Below, one piece after another: positions 1 through 8,545 of a stretch of DNA of 64,000 nt; within the stretch, counting starts at the first letter, position 1, and each line of letters begins with the position of its first letter. The notes below the pieces were generated by a model. It made no database searches and was not told where the DNA came from. It saw nothing but the letters and a program-made list of their open reading frames with translations. This stretch comes from an uncultured Moraxella sp. (GTDB lineage: Bacteria; Pseudomonadota; Gammaproteobacteria; Pseudomonadales; Moraxellaceae), in contig CALTTE010000004.1 of assembly GCA_943908405.1 (NCBI GenBank), forward strand, positions 1-64,000. Reading direction: 5' to 3'. Position numbers and translations under genes: made by a program.

Positions 1-60
1 CCGCAACCGCAACCGCAACCGCAACCGCAACCGCAACCGCAACCGCAACCGCAACCGCAA
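1..60 (+). repeat. (CCGCAA)10 hexanucleotide repeat inside a CDS
   Basis: Ten perfect copies of CCGCAA reach the window edge, so the true copy number may be higher. The array is in frame and encodes alternating Pro and Gln. Copy-number change would lengthen or shorten the linker without a frameshift. Confidence 0.95.
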
Positions 61-654
61 CAAAAGCCTGTGGCAGCCAGTAATTTTAATGAAATCAAAC
101 AAGATTTAAGAACATTGCCCGCCAGTAATACCAGCCATAATGAACATTATCTCAAAGCAGCTCAAATATTAACCCAAGCGGATCAATGGCAAGCTCAGGG
201 CAAGCCATTGAATGTCAAACAACAAGCAAACATCAAGCAAGCGGTAGCTTTGTTGCAAAAATTGGCAAAAGCGGGTAACACCAATGCGATGATTGCGTTG
301 GGGTTGTGCTATTTTGAGGGGCAGTGGCTGACTTTGGATAGCGAGCAAGGGGTACAATGGATCAAAAAGGCCGCCGAATCCAATGATATGCGTGCCCAAA
401 AACTATTAAGCCGTCTTTATTATCAAGGCTTGGGGGTTAAGATGTCGGCAGATATGGGCGAGCAGTGGCTAGACAAGGCCGCCGCCAATGGTCATAGTGA
501 AGCCCAAAAACTACAAGCCCAGTTTCGCCAAATTCGCCTAATGAAAGAAGAGGTGCAGGTAGAAGCCAACAAAGATAAGCAATATTTTGTTTTGCTTGCG
601 ATGGTGGGGGTGGTGTTTATATTGCTGTTTTGGTTGATGGCAAAATATTTGTAG
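1..654 (+). CDS. Sel1-repeat membrane-anchored protein (5' end outside window)
   Basis: The reading frame is open to the left edge, so the start lies upstream. The visible part begins with ten Pro-Gln pairs encoded by a hexanucleotide repeat, followed by a polar linker. Tetratricopeptide-like Sel1 repeats follow (motifs such as AMIALGLCYFEG and AQKLLSRLYYQGLGV). The last 20 or so residues form a hydrophobic helix (VLLAMVGVVFILLFWLMA), so the protein is probably tail-anchored with its repeats as a protein-binding scaffold. A GTG at 70 could start a shorter 194-residue product, but nothing requires it. Sel1 proteins serve diverse scaffolding roles and no specific partner can be named. The downstream waaA gene begins 3 nt after the stop, suggesting co-transcription. 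Confidence 0.75.
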   Translation, partial: PQPQPQPQPQPQPQPQPQPQQKPVAASNFNEIKQDLRTLPASNTSHNEHYLKAAQILTQADQWQAQGKPLNVKQQANIKQAVALLQKLAKAGNTNAMIALGLCYFEGQWLTLDSEQGVQWIKKAAESNDMRAQKLLSRLYYQGLGVKMSADMGEQWLDKAAANGHSEAQKLQAQFRQIRLMKEEVQVEANKDKQYFVLLAMVGVVFILLFWLMAKYL

Positions 655-656
655 CG

Positions 657-1979
657 ATGCGTATAACAGCAAAACGCCCACCTTGGTATTATCGCTTGGC
701 GATTTGGCTTTTATTGCCTATTTATCGTCTGTGGGTGCGTATGCACAAAAACAGCTTGCCTTATTATGAGCGTGAATATGCCGAACGTTTTGGCGGTGGC
801 TATCAGCGTCCGATTGCCAAAATAGACACGTTGGCTACACCGTCCAGCCCCAGGCAACAATCAAGTAGAAAAATCATTTGGTGTCACGCTGTGTCGTTGG
901 GTGAGCTTAATACCGTTTATCCGCTACTTAAGTTGTTATTAAAGGCAGGTTATGGGCTGTATGTTACCAGTACCACGCAGACAGGCTTTGAGCGAGCTCG
1001 GCAGTTATTTGATGGTGAGATGGCTTTTGGGCAGGTGGTGCAAGGCTTTGTTCCAGCCGATGGGCGAGCAGTGATTGAGCGGTTTTTGCGTGATGTTAAG
1101 CCTGATTTGGCAATATTTGTTGAAACTGAGCTTTGGGCAAATACTTTGTTTTGTTTGGCAAAAAATAACCTACCTAGCGTGATGGTCAATGCCCGTTTGA
1201 CCCATCGCTCTTTTTTGCGTTATCGCAAACATCAAGCTTTAAGTGGTAGTATGATGGTAAATTTAAGCTTGGTTATTGCCCAAGACAGTCAATCGGCGAC
1301 ACGATTTTTGGCATTGGGCTTGGATAAACAAAAATTGGTTCAAGCAGATAACCTCAAGTGGTCGCAAACAGCGGTTGCCTCATTGACAACATTTCCCCGT
1401 CGTCAAAATCTATGGGTGGCAGGCAGCACACACGCTGGCGAAGAGCGGGCGTGTTTATTGGTGCATCAGCAATTATTGCAACACGATCCCAAGGCAGTGC
1501 TGGTGCTGGTGCCACGCCACCCTGAACGTTTTGAGCAAGTTTTTGTTTTGTGTCGGCAGATGGGGCTGACAACCCAGCGATATAGCGATGGAGCGATGGG
1601 CAACTCGCAGGTGTATTTGATTAATGCGATGGGACAATTAAAAAACTGGTACAGTCAAGCGGTGGTGGCCTTTGTGGGGGGTAGCTTGTGCGATGTGGGT
1701 GGGCATAATCCGATTGAGCCAATAGCGTTTGGTGTGCCGATTGTGATGGGGCGATTTAGTTCGTCGTGCGATAATTTGTTGTCGCCTTTGATTCAGGTCG
1801 GTGCAGCCAAACAGGTGGGCGATTGCGATGATATTGAATGGCTCAAAGAGGCTATTGCTGATTGGCTATTTAATCCAAAACGTGCCAAACAAGCAGGCGA
1901 GCAAGGCAGACGGCTAATGCAGCAAAAGCAGTCGGCGGTAGATGAGCAGTATCGTTATCTTAGTTTGTTGTTGGAATAA
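657..1979 (+). CDS. waaA: 3-deoxy-D-manno-octulosonic acid (Kdo) transferase
   Basis: WaaA (KdtA) transfers Kdo from CMP-Kdo to lipid A precursor at the inner membrane during LPS/LOS core synthesis. The product is about 440 residues, normal for this GT30 family. It opens with a basic segment and a hydrophobic anchor (YYRLAIWLLLPIYRLWV), then shows the N-domain signature IIWCHAVSLGELNT and the C-domain region FVGGSLCDVGGHNPIEP that binds the nucleotide sugar. I chose the ATG at 657, giving MRITAKRPPWYYR; a TTG at 630 would add nine residues but lies inside the upstream gene. Whether the enzyme adds one or two Kdo residues cannot be read from the sequence. Confidence 0.93.
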   Translation: MRITAKRPPWYYRLAIWLLLPIYRLWVRMHKNSLPYYEREYAERFGGGYQRPIAKIDTLATPSSPRQQSSRKIIWCHAVSLGELNTVYPLLKLLLKAGYGLYVTSTTQTGFERARQLFDGEMAFGQVVQGFVPADGRAVIERFLRDVKPDLAIFVETELWANTLFCLAKNNLPSVMVNARLTHRSFLRYRKHQALSGSMMVNLSLVIAQDSQSATRFLALGLDKQKLVQADNLKWSQTAVASLTTFPRRQNLWVAGSTHAGEERACLLVHQQLLQHDPKAVLVLVPRHPERFEQVFVLCRQMGLTTQRYSDGAMGNSQVYLINAMGQLKNWYSQAVVAFVGGSLCDVGGHNPIEPIAFGVPIVMGRFSSSCDNLLSPLIQVGAAKQVGDCDDIEWLKEAIADWLFNPKRAKQAGEQGRRLMQQKQSAVDEQYRYLSLLLE

Positions 1980-2063
1980 GTTTGATTGCCAAACTTAATG
2001 ATAAAAACTTAAATTTTTAAGTGCATACATTGATGGATTTGGTTTTGGGGTATTATTACAAAA

Positions 2064-2762
2064 ATGAATTTGATTTTGTTGCAGCCATCGGCTGTTGTTA
2101 ATGACACAGCCGTCATTGATGATACACGCCAATTAAGCCACCTGATGCAAGTACTCAAGGTGCAAATTGGCGATAAGCTAAAAATTGGTGTGCTTGGGGG
2201 CAAGATGGGGCAGGGGGTGGTGAGTGTGATTACCCCCAAGCAAATTGTGCTAACTTGTTTGCTACTAAACATATCACCGCCGCCCAAGATGGATATGGCG
2301 GTGGTGCTTGCTTTACCACGCCCCAAGGTATTAAGACGGTTGGTGATGGATATGACAGCGATGGGCGTGGCTCATATGGTGCTGGTCAATAGCTATCGCA
2401 CCGATAAATCGTATTGGCAAAGTCCGCTGTTGTCTTGTCTTGATGATTTTATCCAAGAAGGGCTAGAGCAAGCCAAAGATACCATTGCCCCAACATTGAC
2501 CCTTGCCAAACGCTTTAAACCCTTTATTCAAGATGATTTGCCTAAGTTTCATAGACCAATAATGCTTGCCCACCCTTATGGTTCGTTGTCTATCCAAGAG
2601 TACCACGATACCCCAAAAACGCTGATTATTGGGGCAGAAGGGGGATTTATTGATTATGAGCTGGCATTGATGCAAGACAATGGGGCGGTGGCGGTGTCTT
2701 TGGGGCAGCGGATTTTGCGTACCGAAAGTGCGGTTTCGGCGGTTTTGGGACGATTTATTTGA
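2064..2762 (+). CDS. rsmE: 16S rRNA (uracil-1498 N3)-methyltransferase
   Basis: RsmE methylates N3 of U1498 in helix 44 of 16S rRNA using S-adenosylmethionine. The 232-residue length fits the family. An N-terminal PUA-like domain (HLMQVLKVQIGDKLKI) is followed by a SPOUT knotted methyltransferase domain with the cofactor-binding signatures LIIGAEGGF and LGQRILRTESA near the C terminus. It lies 84 nt after waaA on the same strand and may be in the same transcript, although the gap leaves room for its own promoter. Confidence 0.93.
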   Translation: MNLILLQPSAVVNDTAVIDDTRQLSHLMQVLKVQIGDKLKIGVLGGKMGQGVVSVITPKQIVLTCLLLNISPPPKMDMAVVLALPRPKVLRRLVMDMTAMGVAHMVLVNSYRTDKSYWQSPLLSCLDDFIQEGLEQAKDTIAPTLTLAKRFKPFIQDDLPKFHRPIMLAHPYGSLSIQEYHDTPKTLIIGAEGGFIDYELALMQDNGAVAVSLGQRILRTESAVSAVLGRFI

Positions 2763-2915
2763 CGCTTTATCCAGTTTTGATGTTGTGTCCAGTCTTGATG
2801 TTTTGTTCAATGTTATTTGGTTAATTGATGTATGATAATCGCTCTATGGATAAGAGGACTGTGATATGGTGGCTTATCGTGGTTTGCTCAATTAGCCTAT
2901 GCTGACAAACGCCCG

Positions 2916-3695
2916 TCAATCAATAAGGGCTTTTTTATCAATAGGAGTTTTTTTTGCCAAAATATGCAAATATCGCCCCATTCGCCAAAATGGCTCTTGT
3001 TGGCTGTAGCGTAATTCCATCTCAATAATCGCTTGATTGTTGCCAAGTCCGCCTCGTTTGTGTGTTGTATAATCATAAAAAACACGAATGCCTGATTGGC
3101 TGATGCGTTGATAATTGGTGAGATAAGCCAATATATCATCATAGCTTTTGGGGTGATTGGGGGTTAGGCTGTGCTCGTTGGACGGCTTGGGGTGGTTTAA
3201 ACAATTAAAATTACCCATCATTAGGTTGCGATAAATCAGCGAGGCAGGATTATAAAAACACAATGACAGCCACCCTGTTGGGCTTAATAATTCATCAATC
3301 ACCGCAAATAGCTCTTGTGGCGCGGCAATCCACTCAATCAAAGCGTGGCACAAAATGACATCAAAGCGTTGTCCTTGTAGCTGTTGGGGCAAGTCTTGAT
3401 AGGGACTTGTGATAATGGTTGGGTTTAGGTTTAATTGTTCAGCGGTTTGTTTGGCATAATCAAGCATTATGCTTGAAATATCGCTTAAGGTGCAATGATG
3501 ACCGTGCTTGGCAAAATGCAGGCTGATTTGTCCAAGCCCAGCCCCAATGTCCAAAATACGTAATGGCGACCCTGCTATCAGTGGGGCTAGGTCGTGCTTT
3601 AGGACAGCAAGACGAATATCGCCTTTTAGATTGCCATAAACCTTTTGGGCAAAGTGATTGGCAATGTCATCAAAGTTTTTGTCGTGTTGAGTCAT
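2916..3695 (-). CDS. cmoM: tRNA 5-carboxymethoxyuridine methyltransferase
   Basis: CmoM (SmtA) methylates 5-carboxymethoxyuridine at wobble position 34 of certain tRNAs to the methyl ester. The start NFDDIANHFAQKVYGNLKG, the class I SAM motif LRILDIGAGLGQ, the ALIEW segment, the FYNPASLIYRNLMMGNF stretch and the late RVFYDY and RYSQQEPFW segments match the E. coli protein closely. The length of 259 residues is usual. The window also carries cmoA and cmoB, so all three enzymes of the cmo5U to mcmo5U route after hydroxylation are present, although cmoM is about 25 kb from the other two. It is convergent with rsmE. Confidence 0.9.
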   Translation of the reverse strand: MTQHDKNFDDIANHFAQKVYGNLKGDIRLAVLKHDLAPLIAGSPLRILDIGAGLGQISLHFAKHGHHCTLSDISSIMLDYAKQTAEQLNLNPTIITSPYQDLPQQLQGQRFDVILCHALIEWIAAPQELFAVIDELLSPTGWLSLCFYNPASLIYRNLMMGNFNCLNHPKPSNEHSLTPNHPKSYDDILAYLTNYQRISQSGIRVFYDYTTHKRGGLGNNQAIIEMELRYSQQEPFWRMGRYLHILAKKTPIDKKALID

Positions 3696-3848
3696 CGCGG
3701 TGATTTATTATATTTGCTGTATTGTGTCTATTGTGTTTGTCGCTTTTTCATTATTTGCTGTTTTGTTTGTTCGCTGTTTTGTTTTTGTATTGGCTGTTGG
3801 TGCTATTTTGCCAATTTGTTGCTTGATGGGCTGGTGAAGCACTTGCCA

Positions 3849-4226
3849 TTATTGGCTGTTTGTTAAAGTGGTAGGTAGGCTTGTGAGACCTTGTACGTGA
3901 GTAACGTTGCCATTTTGGTCAAAATACACGCTAAAATATTGACTGGCGTTTTTAATGTTTTCTTTGCCTTGTCGCTTGCCTTCGGTGCCTGCCGTGTAAT
4001 CATAAAGGTAATCCCAGCGGTTGGGGTTTAGTGAATCACGCAAAGCGGGGCTACCAAGCAAATTGAGTACTTGGATTTGGCTCATTCCTGCTTGGATTTG
4101 GGCGGCACGGTTTTGGGTTAGGGGTGTGCCTTGAGGCAAATCAATGGTATAAACATTTAATAGCTGACACCCTGATAAAAATAAAACACCTGCCAAAAAC
4201 AATGCCGATAAAGTAGAAAAACGCAT
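3849..4226 (-). CDS. bamE: Outer membrane assembly lipoprotein BamE (OmlA/SmpA)
   Basis: BamE is a small lipoprotein of the BAM complex that inserts beta-barrel proteins into the outer membrane. A lipoprotein signal peptide with lipobox LSGC gives a mature N-terminal Cys at residue 20. The SmpA/OmlA domain follows: GMSQIQVLNLLGSPALRD, then NRWDYLYDY, and a terminal strand YFSVYFDQNGNVTHV. The length of 125 residues is normal. It is divergent from fur, the classic omlA-fur arrangement of gammaproteobacteria; the 186-nt space between them holds both promoters. No clear Fur box was found there by eye. Confidence 0.93.
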   Translation of the reverse strand: MRFSTLSALFLAGVLFLSGCQLLNVYTIDLPQGTPLTQNRAAQIQAGMSQIQVLNLLGSPALRDSLNPNRWDYLYDYTAGTEGKRQGKENIKNASQYFSVYFDQNGNVTHVQGLTSLPTTLTNSQ

Positions 4227-4332
4227 AACTAATCCTAAAATTTTGATGATTGACTATATTAAATACAATTTTCATAATATTCAAGTAAAAAGACGATAAA
4301 TTTCAGGTAAAATATATTGATTGCGTTTATTT

Positions 4333-4377
4333 ATTTGGCAATAAGCATTTGGCAATAAGCTGTTTTTGTGATAAAGT
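4333..4377 (+). promoter_or_regulatory. Candidate fur promoter with a duplicated 14-bp segment
   Basis: TTGGCA (4349-4354) and TAAAGT (4372-4377) are separated by 17 nt, 35 nt upstream of the fur start. The -35 lies in the second of two perfect tandem copies of ATTTGGCAATAAGC (4333-4346 and 4347-4360), so the -35 hexamer is duplicated. The promoter call is inferred from spacing and match only. Confidence 0.5.
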
Positions 4378-4412
4378 AAATTGTTTAGCAGATTTTAATC
4401 AAAGGGGCTGGT

Positions 4413-4838
4413 ATGGCATTCACCAATCAAGATTTAAGAAAAGCAGGGCTTAAGGTAACGTTACCACGCATTAAAATTTTAGAATTGTTAGAAAATGCCG
4501 ACAATCACCATATGAGTGCTGAAGATGTCTATCGGGCATTGGCAGAACAAGGCGAGGATGTGGGGCTTGCCACGGTTTATCGGGTATTGACCCAGTTTGA
4601 GCAGGCGGGCATTGTAGAGCGTCATAGCTTTGAAAACAATTTATCGGTATTTGAGATTGTGCAAGAAGAGCATCACGACCATTTGGTTTGTGATGTTTGT
4701 GGTAAGATTGTTGAATTTAAAAACCGCTTGATTGAAGATGAGCAAAGACGGGTGGCAGAACAAAACGGCTTTAAACTGGCGGGGCATTCGCTGGTATTGT
4801 ATGGGGTATGCGACAGTAGCGAGTGCCAAAAAGATTGA
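4413..4838 (+). CDS. fur: Ferric uptake regulator Fur
   Basis: Fur is the metal-sensing dimeric repressor that uses Fe(II) as corepressor for iron-acquisition genes. The 141-residue product has the winged-helix N domain (LKVTLPRIKILELLE, then GLATVYRVLTQFEQAGI) and a dimerisation domain with the regulatory-metal segment EEHHDHLVCDVCGKIVEF. Both Cys pairs of the structural zinc site are present: CDVC, and the terminal CDSSEC. The ATG follows an AAAGGGG ribosome-binding site. Its divergence from bamE supports the call. Confidence 0.97.
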   Translation: MAFTNQDLRKAGLKVTLPRIKILELLENADNHHMSAEDVYRALAEQGEDVGLATVYRVLTQFEQAGIVERHSFENNLSVFEIVQEEHHDHLVCDVCGKIVEFKNRLIEDEQRRVAEQNGFKLAGHSLVLYGVCDSSECQKD

Positions 4839-5046
4839 TTTTGTCGGTCAAAATGATGGCTTTTGTCAATGACTTTAAAAGTATAAATGACTTTAAAAGC
4901 GATGGCTTGTTATCAATGTTGCCCTTTTGTCCTTGTTTTTAAAGTGCTGTTAAAGTATTGTTAAGGTTTTGTTAAAAAACGGCATAAAAGTTTGATAATA
5001 CAACCAGATGGCAAGTAGCCAAAATGTATAAATAAAAACAACACAT

Positions 5047-5070
5047 AAAAGCCCAGTTAAATGGGCTTTT
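5047..5070. terminator. Bidirectional terminator between fur and pilU
   Basis: A perfect stem AAAAGCCCA / TGGGCTTTT with a 6-nt loop lies between the convergent fur and pilU genes. T-runs on both strands fit a shared Rho-independent terminator. Confidence 0.75.
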
Positions 5071-5126
5071 ATGGTTTTTGTAGTGATGGTGTTATGGTGG
5101 GTGTTTGGTTGGTTAAAACTACCACA

Positions 5127-6257
5127 TCAATCAAAAGCACTGATATCCAAGGACAGTTTATTAGCTTCTTCATCAAGACTGTTTTGCAGGTTTTCGCTAC
5201 CTAGCTTAATTTGCAAGCGTAAGTTATTAGGGCTATCGGCGTGTCTGATGGCTTCAGTAAAATCAATTTGTCCTGATTGGTATAAATCATACAAGGCTTG
5301 ATCAAAGGTTTGCATACCAATATCACGTGAGCGAGTCATTAAAGGCTTAATCTCGTGAATCTCGCCTTTGCGGATATAGTCGCTAATTAGTTGAGTATTA
5401 ATTAGTAATTCAACGGCGGCACGGCGACCCTTGCCATCAGGGGTGGGAATGAGTTGCTGGGCGATGATGGCACGCAGGTTCAAAGACAAGTCCATAAACA
5501 GCTGACTGTGGCGGTCGGCCTCAAAAAAGTGAATAATTCGGTCAATGGCTTGGTTAGCGTTGTTGGCGTGTAAGGTGGCAAAGACCAAATGCCCTGTTTC
5601 GGCATACTGGACTGCATAGTTCATTACTTCGCGGTTACGAATCTCCCCAATTAAAATGACATCAGGGGCTTGGCGTAGGGTGTTTTTTAGGCCCTCTTCA
5701 AAAGACAAAGTATCAATGCCCACCTCTCGCTGAGTGACAATACAGCCTTTGTGCTGATGGACGTATTCAATGGGGTCTTCAATGGTGATGATATGCCCAC
5801 GAGAGTTTTGGTTGCGGTGAGCAATCATTGCTGCTAGCGTGGTGGATTTGCCTGTCCCTGTTGCCCCTACCAATAAAACAATACCCCGCTTTTTCATCGC
5901 CAACTCTTTTAAGATGGGCGGTAGATTCAATTGTTCAATCGTTGGAATATTGGTTTCAATTTTACGCAAAACCATTCCTGCGTAGTTTTTTTGAATAAAG
6001 GCAGAAACCCGAAAGCGGGCAGTTTCTTTTTTGTCGGTAATGGCAAATTGACATTCATTGGTTTCTTCAAACTCTTTTTTTTGGTCTTCGGTCATAATGC
6101 TTTTAACCAGTGCCATTGATTGACCAGCGGTTAAGGGGTGCTTGGTCATTGGTAGGATTTGCCCGTGCACCTTTAATGATGGTGGTACCCCTTCGGTAAT
6201 AAATAAATCTGACCCATTTTTTTGAATCATAATTTGAAGTAATTTGTCAAAATCCAT
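5127..6257 (-). CDS. pilU: Type IV pilus twitching motility ATPase PilU
   Basis: PilU is the accessory retraction ATPase of type IV pili and works with PilT at the cytoplasmic base of the pilus machine. The 376-residue protein has the N-terminal PAS-like domain typical of the family (LQIMIQKNGSDLFITEG), Walker A GATGTGKST, the Asp box ITIEDPIEYVH, Walker B DVILIGEIRN and the His box HLVFATLHANNANQ. It follows pilT with a 50-nt gap on the same strand, the usual pilT-pilU order. Confidence 0.95.
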   Translation of the reverse strand: MDFDKLLQIMIQKNGSDLFITEGVPPSLKVHGQILPMTKHPLTAGQSMALVKSIMTEDQKKEFEETNECQFAITDKKETARFRVSAFIQKNYAGMVLRKIETNIPTIEQLNLPPILKELAMKKRGIVLLVGATGTGKSTTLAAMIAHRNQNSRGHIITIEDPIEYVHQHKGCIVTQREVGIDTLSFEEGLKNTLRQAPDVILIGEIRNREVMNYAVQYAETGHLVFATLHANNANQAIDRIIHFFEADRHSQLFMDLSLNLRAIIAQQLIPTPDGKGRRAAVELLINTQLISDYIRKGEIHEIKPLMTRSRDIGMQTFDQALYDLYQSGQIDFTEAIRHADSPNNLRLQIKLGSENLQNSLDEEANKLSLDISAFD

Positions 6258-6307
6258 AGCAAGTATCTCTTGGTGAGTTGAAGTTTGGCATAAATAAGGT
6301 GATATAT

Positions 6308-7354
6308 TTATGCAAACGCATCTGGCTGTTTGGCATACATACGAGCACTGGCTTTGTCAATTGTGCGAGAGGCAACAAGGTTTTTTAGGGTTTGGTCAAG
6401 GGTAATCATTCCATCGCCTGCCCCTGTTTGAATAGCAGAGTACATTTGGGCAATTTTGTTTTCACGGATTAGGTTACGAATGGCAGGCGTGCCAAGCATA
6501 ATCTCGTGGGCTGCCACTCGTCCGCCACCAATGCGTTTTAATAGACTTTGGGAGATAACCGCTTGTAAAGACTCTGACAGCATTGCCCGAATCATATCTT
6601 TTTCGGCGGCGGGGAAAACATCAATCACACGGTCAATGGTTTTGGCGGCGGAGTTGGTGTGCAGTGTCCCAAAAACCAAGTGTCCTGTTTCGGCAGCGGT
6701 TAATGCCAAGCGAATGGTTTCCAAATCACGCAATTCCCCCACAAGAATAATATCAGGGTCTTCACGCAGTGCTGAACGCAAAGCGGCATCAAATGACAGA
6801 GTATCACGATGAACCTCACGCTGGTTGATGAGCGATTTTTTGGATTCGTGGACAAATTCAATCGGGTCTTCAATGGTTAAAATATGCTCTTTGCGGGTTT
6901 CGTTGATGTAGTTAATCATCGCCGCCAGTGTGGTGGATTTGCCAGAACCTGTGGGACCAGTTACAAGCACCACCCCACGCTTAAAGTCAGAAACTTTTTT
7001 AAACACAGGCCCCATACCCAAATCTTCCATTGTTAGGACTTTTGATGGAATGGTACGAAATACCGCCCCTGCCCCACGGTTTTGATTAAAGGCATTGACA
7101 CGAAAGCGAGCTAATTTGGGAATTTCAAAAGAAAAGTCGGTTTCCAAAAATTCTTCATAGTCAGCACGTTGCTTATCATTCATAATGTCATAAATAAGCT
7201 GGTGCACCGTTTGATGGTTCATCTCAGGGGTGTTAATACGCACCACCTCGCCATCCACACGAATCATCGGCGGCATTCCTGCTGACAAGTGTAAATCCGA
7301 GGCTTTGTTTTTAACGACAAATCGCAATAAATCTTCAATACTTGGTGTTGCCAT
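6308..7354 (-). CDS. pilT: Type IV pilus retraction ATPase PilT
   Basis: PilT is the hexameric motor that depolymerises pilin for twitching motility, DNA uptake and phage pulling. The 348-residue length matches the family. The N domain (FVVKNKASDLHLSAGMPP) is followed by Walker A GPTGSGKST, the Asp box ILTIEDPIEFVH, Walker B DIILVGELRD, the His box HLVFGTLHTNSA and the PilT-specific helix AIRNLIRENK near the C terminus that is needed for retraction. It is the first gene of pilTU and is divergent from the downstream yggS. Filamentous phages commonly bind type IV pili, which may matter for the prophage at 44-52 kb (inference). Confidence 0.96.
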   Translation of the reverse strand: MATPSIEDLLRFVVKNKASDLHLSAGMPPMIRVDGEVVRINTPEMNHQTVHQLIYDIMNDKQRADYEEFLETDFSFEIPKLARFRVNAFNQNRGAGAVFRTIPSKVLTMEDLGMGPVFKKVSDFKRGVVLVTGPTGSGKSTTLAAMINYINETRKEHILTIEDPIEFVHESKKSLINQREVHRDTLSFDAALRSALREDPDIILVGELRDLETIRLALTAAETGHLVFGTLHTNSAAKTIDRVIDVFPAAEKDMIRAMLSESLQAVISQSLLKRIGGGRVAAHEIMLGTPAIRNLIRENKIAQMYSAIQTGAGDGMITLDQTLKNLVASRTIDKASARMYAKQPDAFA

Positions 7355-7470
7355 AATATTATCCTAATGTGTATCAATAAAAATGACCTATTGTAACATA
7401 AATTGTTGCATTGTTAGGGGGTTTTGACGTATCATTTTGTTTAATCAATTTAAATAATTATTAAGTTAAT

Positions 7471-8235
7471 ATGCCAAATTCCACACCAACCAATACTACT
7501 GTACTCAATGCTAGTATTGCGTCAAATTCTGCGACATCAAGCCTTGCTGACCCAAATGCCACTAACCCAAATACCACCGACCCAAATGCCAATGACTTAA
7601 GTCTTGCCCAGCGTTTTTCGGCTGTTTTTTGTGCTGTGCCAAAAGAGATTACATTGGTTTGTGTCTCAAAAACCCAGCCTGCCAAAGCCATTAAAATCTT
7701 GTACGAGCTTGGTCAGCGTCATTTTGGCGAGAATTATTTGCAAGAGGCATTACAAAAACAAGCAGAGCTGGTAGACTGTGCCATTTGTTGGCATTATATT
7801 GGGCATATTCAGCGTAACAAAACCCGTGATATTGCCAATAATTTTGATTGGGTGCATACCCTAGAGCGAGCAATCATCGCCAAGCGTTTGAGTGAACAGC
7901 GAGACAACAACAAACCACCCTTAAATGTCTTGATACAGGTTAATATTGATAATGAAGCGAGTAAATCAGGCTGTCAGGTCAATGAGCTTCATAAGCTGGT
8001 TGGGCAAATTTTGGCTTTGCCCAATTTACATCTGCGTGGTTTGATGATTATCCCAAGTAAAAACAGTAGCGATGCTTTTTTGCGTACCAAGCGATTGTTT
8101 GACGATATCAAACACCGCTACAATCCGCCAAATTGGGATACGCTTTCAATGGGAATGAGTGGCGATTATCAGCAAGCTATTGCAATGGGAGCAACGATGG
8201 TGCGTGTTGGTAGTGCTATTTTTGGGGAGCGTTAG
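7471..8235 (+). CDS. PLP homeostasis protein (YggS family) with Asn/Thr-rich N-terminal extension
   Basis: YggS/YBL036C proteins bind pyridoxal 5'-phosphate without catalytic activity and keep PLP and amino-acid pools balanced. The alanine-racemase-like barrel is clear: ITLVCVSKTQPAKAI contains the PLP-binding Lys, and GQRHFGENYLQE, WHYIGHIQRNK, LRGLMII and SMGMSGDYQQAI follow. The first 40 or so residues are an unusual extension rich in Asn, Thr and Ala with three near-identical DPNAT-type units encoded by a 15-bp repeat; E. coli YggS lacks it. No good internal start removes the extension, so it is probably translated, but no strong ribosome-binding site is seen at 7471. Placement next to pilT is a widespread arrangement. 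Confidence 0.88.
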   Translation: MPNSTPTNTTVLNASIASNSATSSLADPNATNPNTTDPNANDLSLAQRFSAVFCAVPKEITLVCVSKTQPAKAIKILYELGQRHFGENYLQEALQKQAELVDCAICWHYIGHIQRNKTRDIANNFDWVHTLERAIIAKRLSEQRDNNKPPLNVLIQVNIDNEASKSGCQVNELHKLVGQILALPNLHLRGLMIIPSKNSSDAFLRTKRLFDDIKHRYNPPNWDTLSMGMSGDYQQAIAMGATMVRVGSAIFGER

Positions 8236-8302
8236 ATTTTGGAAAAATTGGATTTGATTTATCTTAAAATAGACAATTCAGCGGTCAAAAAGTAGTCAGT
8301 AG

Positions 8303-8330
8303 TTGCCACCACTAAAGATACTGCTATAAT
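8303..8330 (+). promoter_or_regulatory. Candidate promoter in the yggS-ycgN gap (8236-8545)
   Basis: TTGCCA (8303-8308) and TATAAT (8325-8330) are 16 nt apart. The next coding start is at 8546, which would give a leader of about 200 nt or an unannotated small RNA. The leader contains an 8-bp perfect stem ATCAATTG / CAATTGAT (8476-8500) with no T-run after it. GCCACCA (8305-8311) and TGGTGGC (8342-8348) form an inverted repeat around the -10. Nothing else was recognised in the 310-nt gap. Confidence 0.4.
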
Positions 8331-8545
8331 AGGCTAAAAGTTGGTGGCTTGGGTGGTATAGGTAGATAATTTAAATCTTAAATACAAACCAAACTGAACA
8401 AGTCATTGGTGTTTTTATTAGCCGAAGTAATGACTGTTGATCTTAAAAAATTAAATAAATAGCACGTTTGATAATATCAATTGACCAGTAGCCAATTGAT
8501 CAATCAAAATTTATCAATAACCAATTAGCAATAATAAATCCATCT

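Noticed and set aside
2909..2936. Possible terminator (GCCC...GGGC followed by T6) at the rsmE/cmoM junction
   Set aside because: The stem is only 4 bp with a 12-nt loop and overlaps the cmoM 3' end. Too weak to list.
3645..3866. Plus-strand frame rich in Cys, Phe and Leu between cmoM and bamE
   Set aside because: It arises from T-rich low-complexity sequence and overlaps both neighbouring genes antisense.
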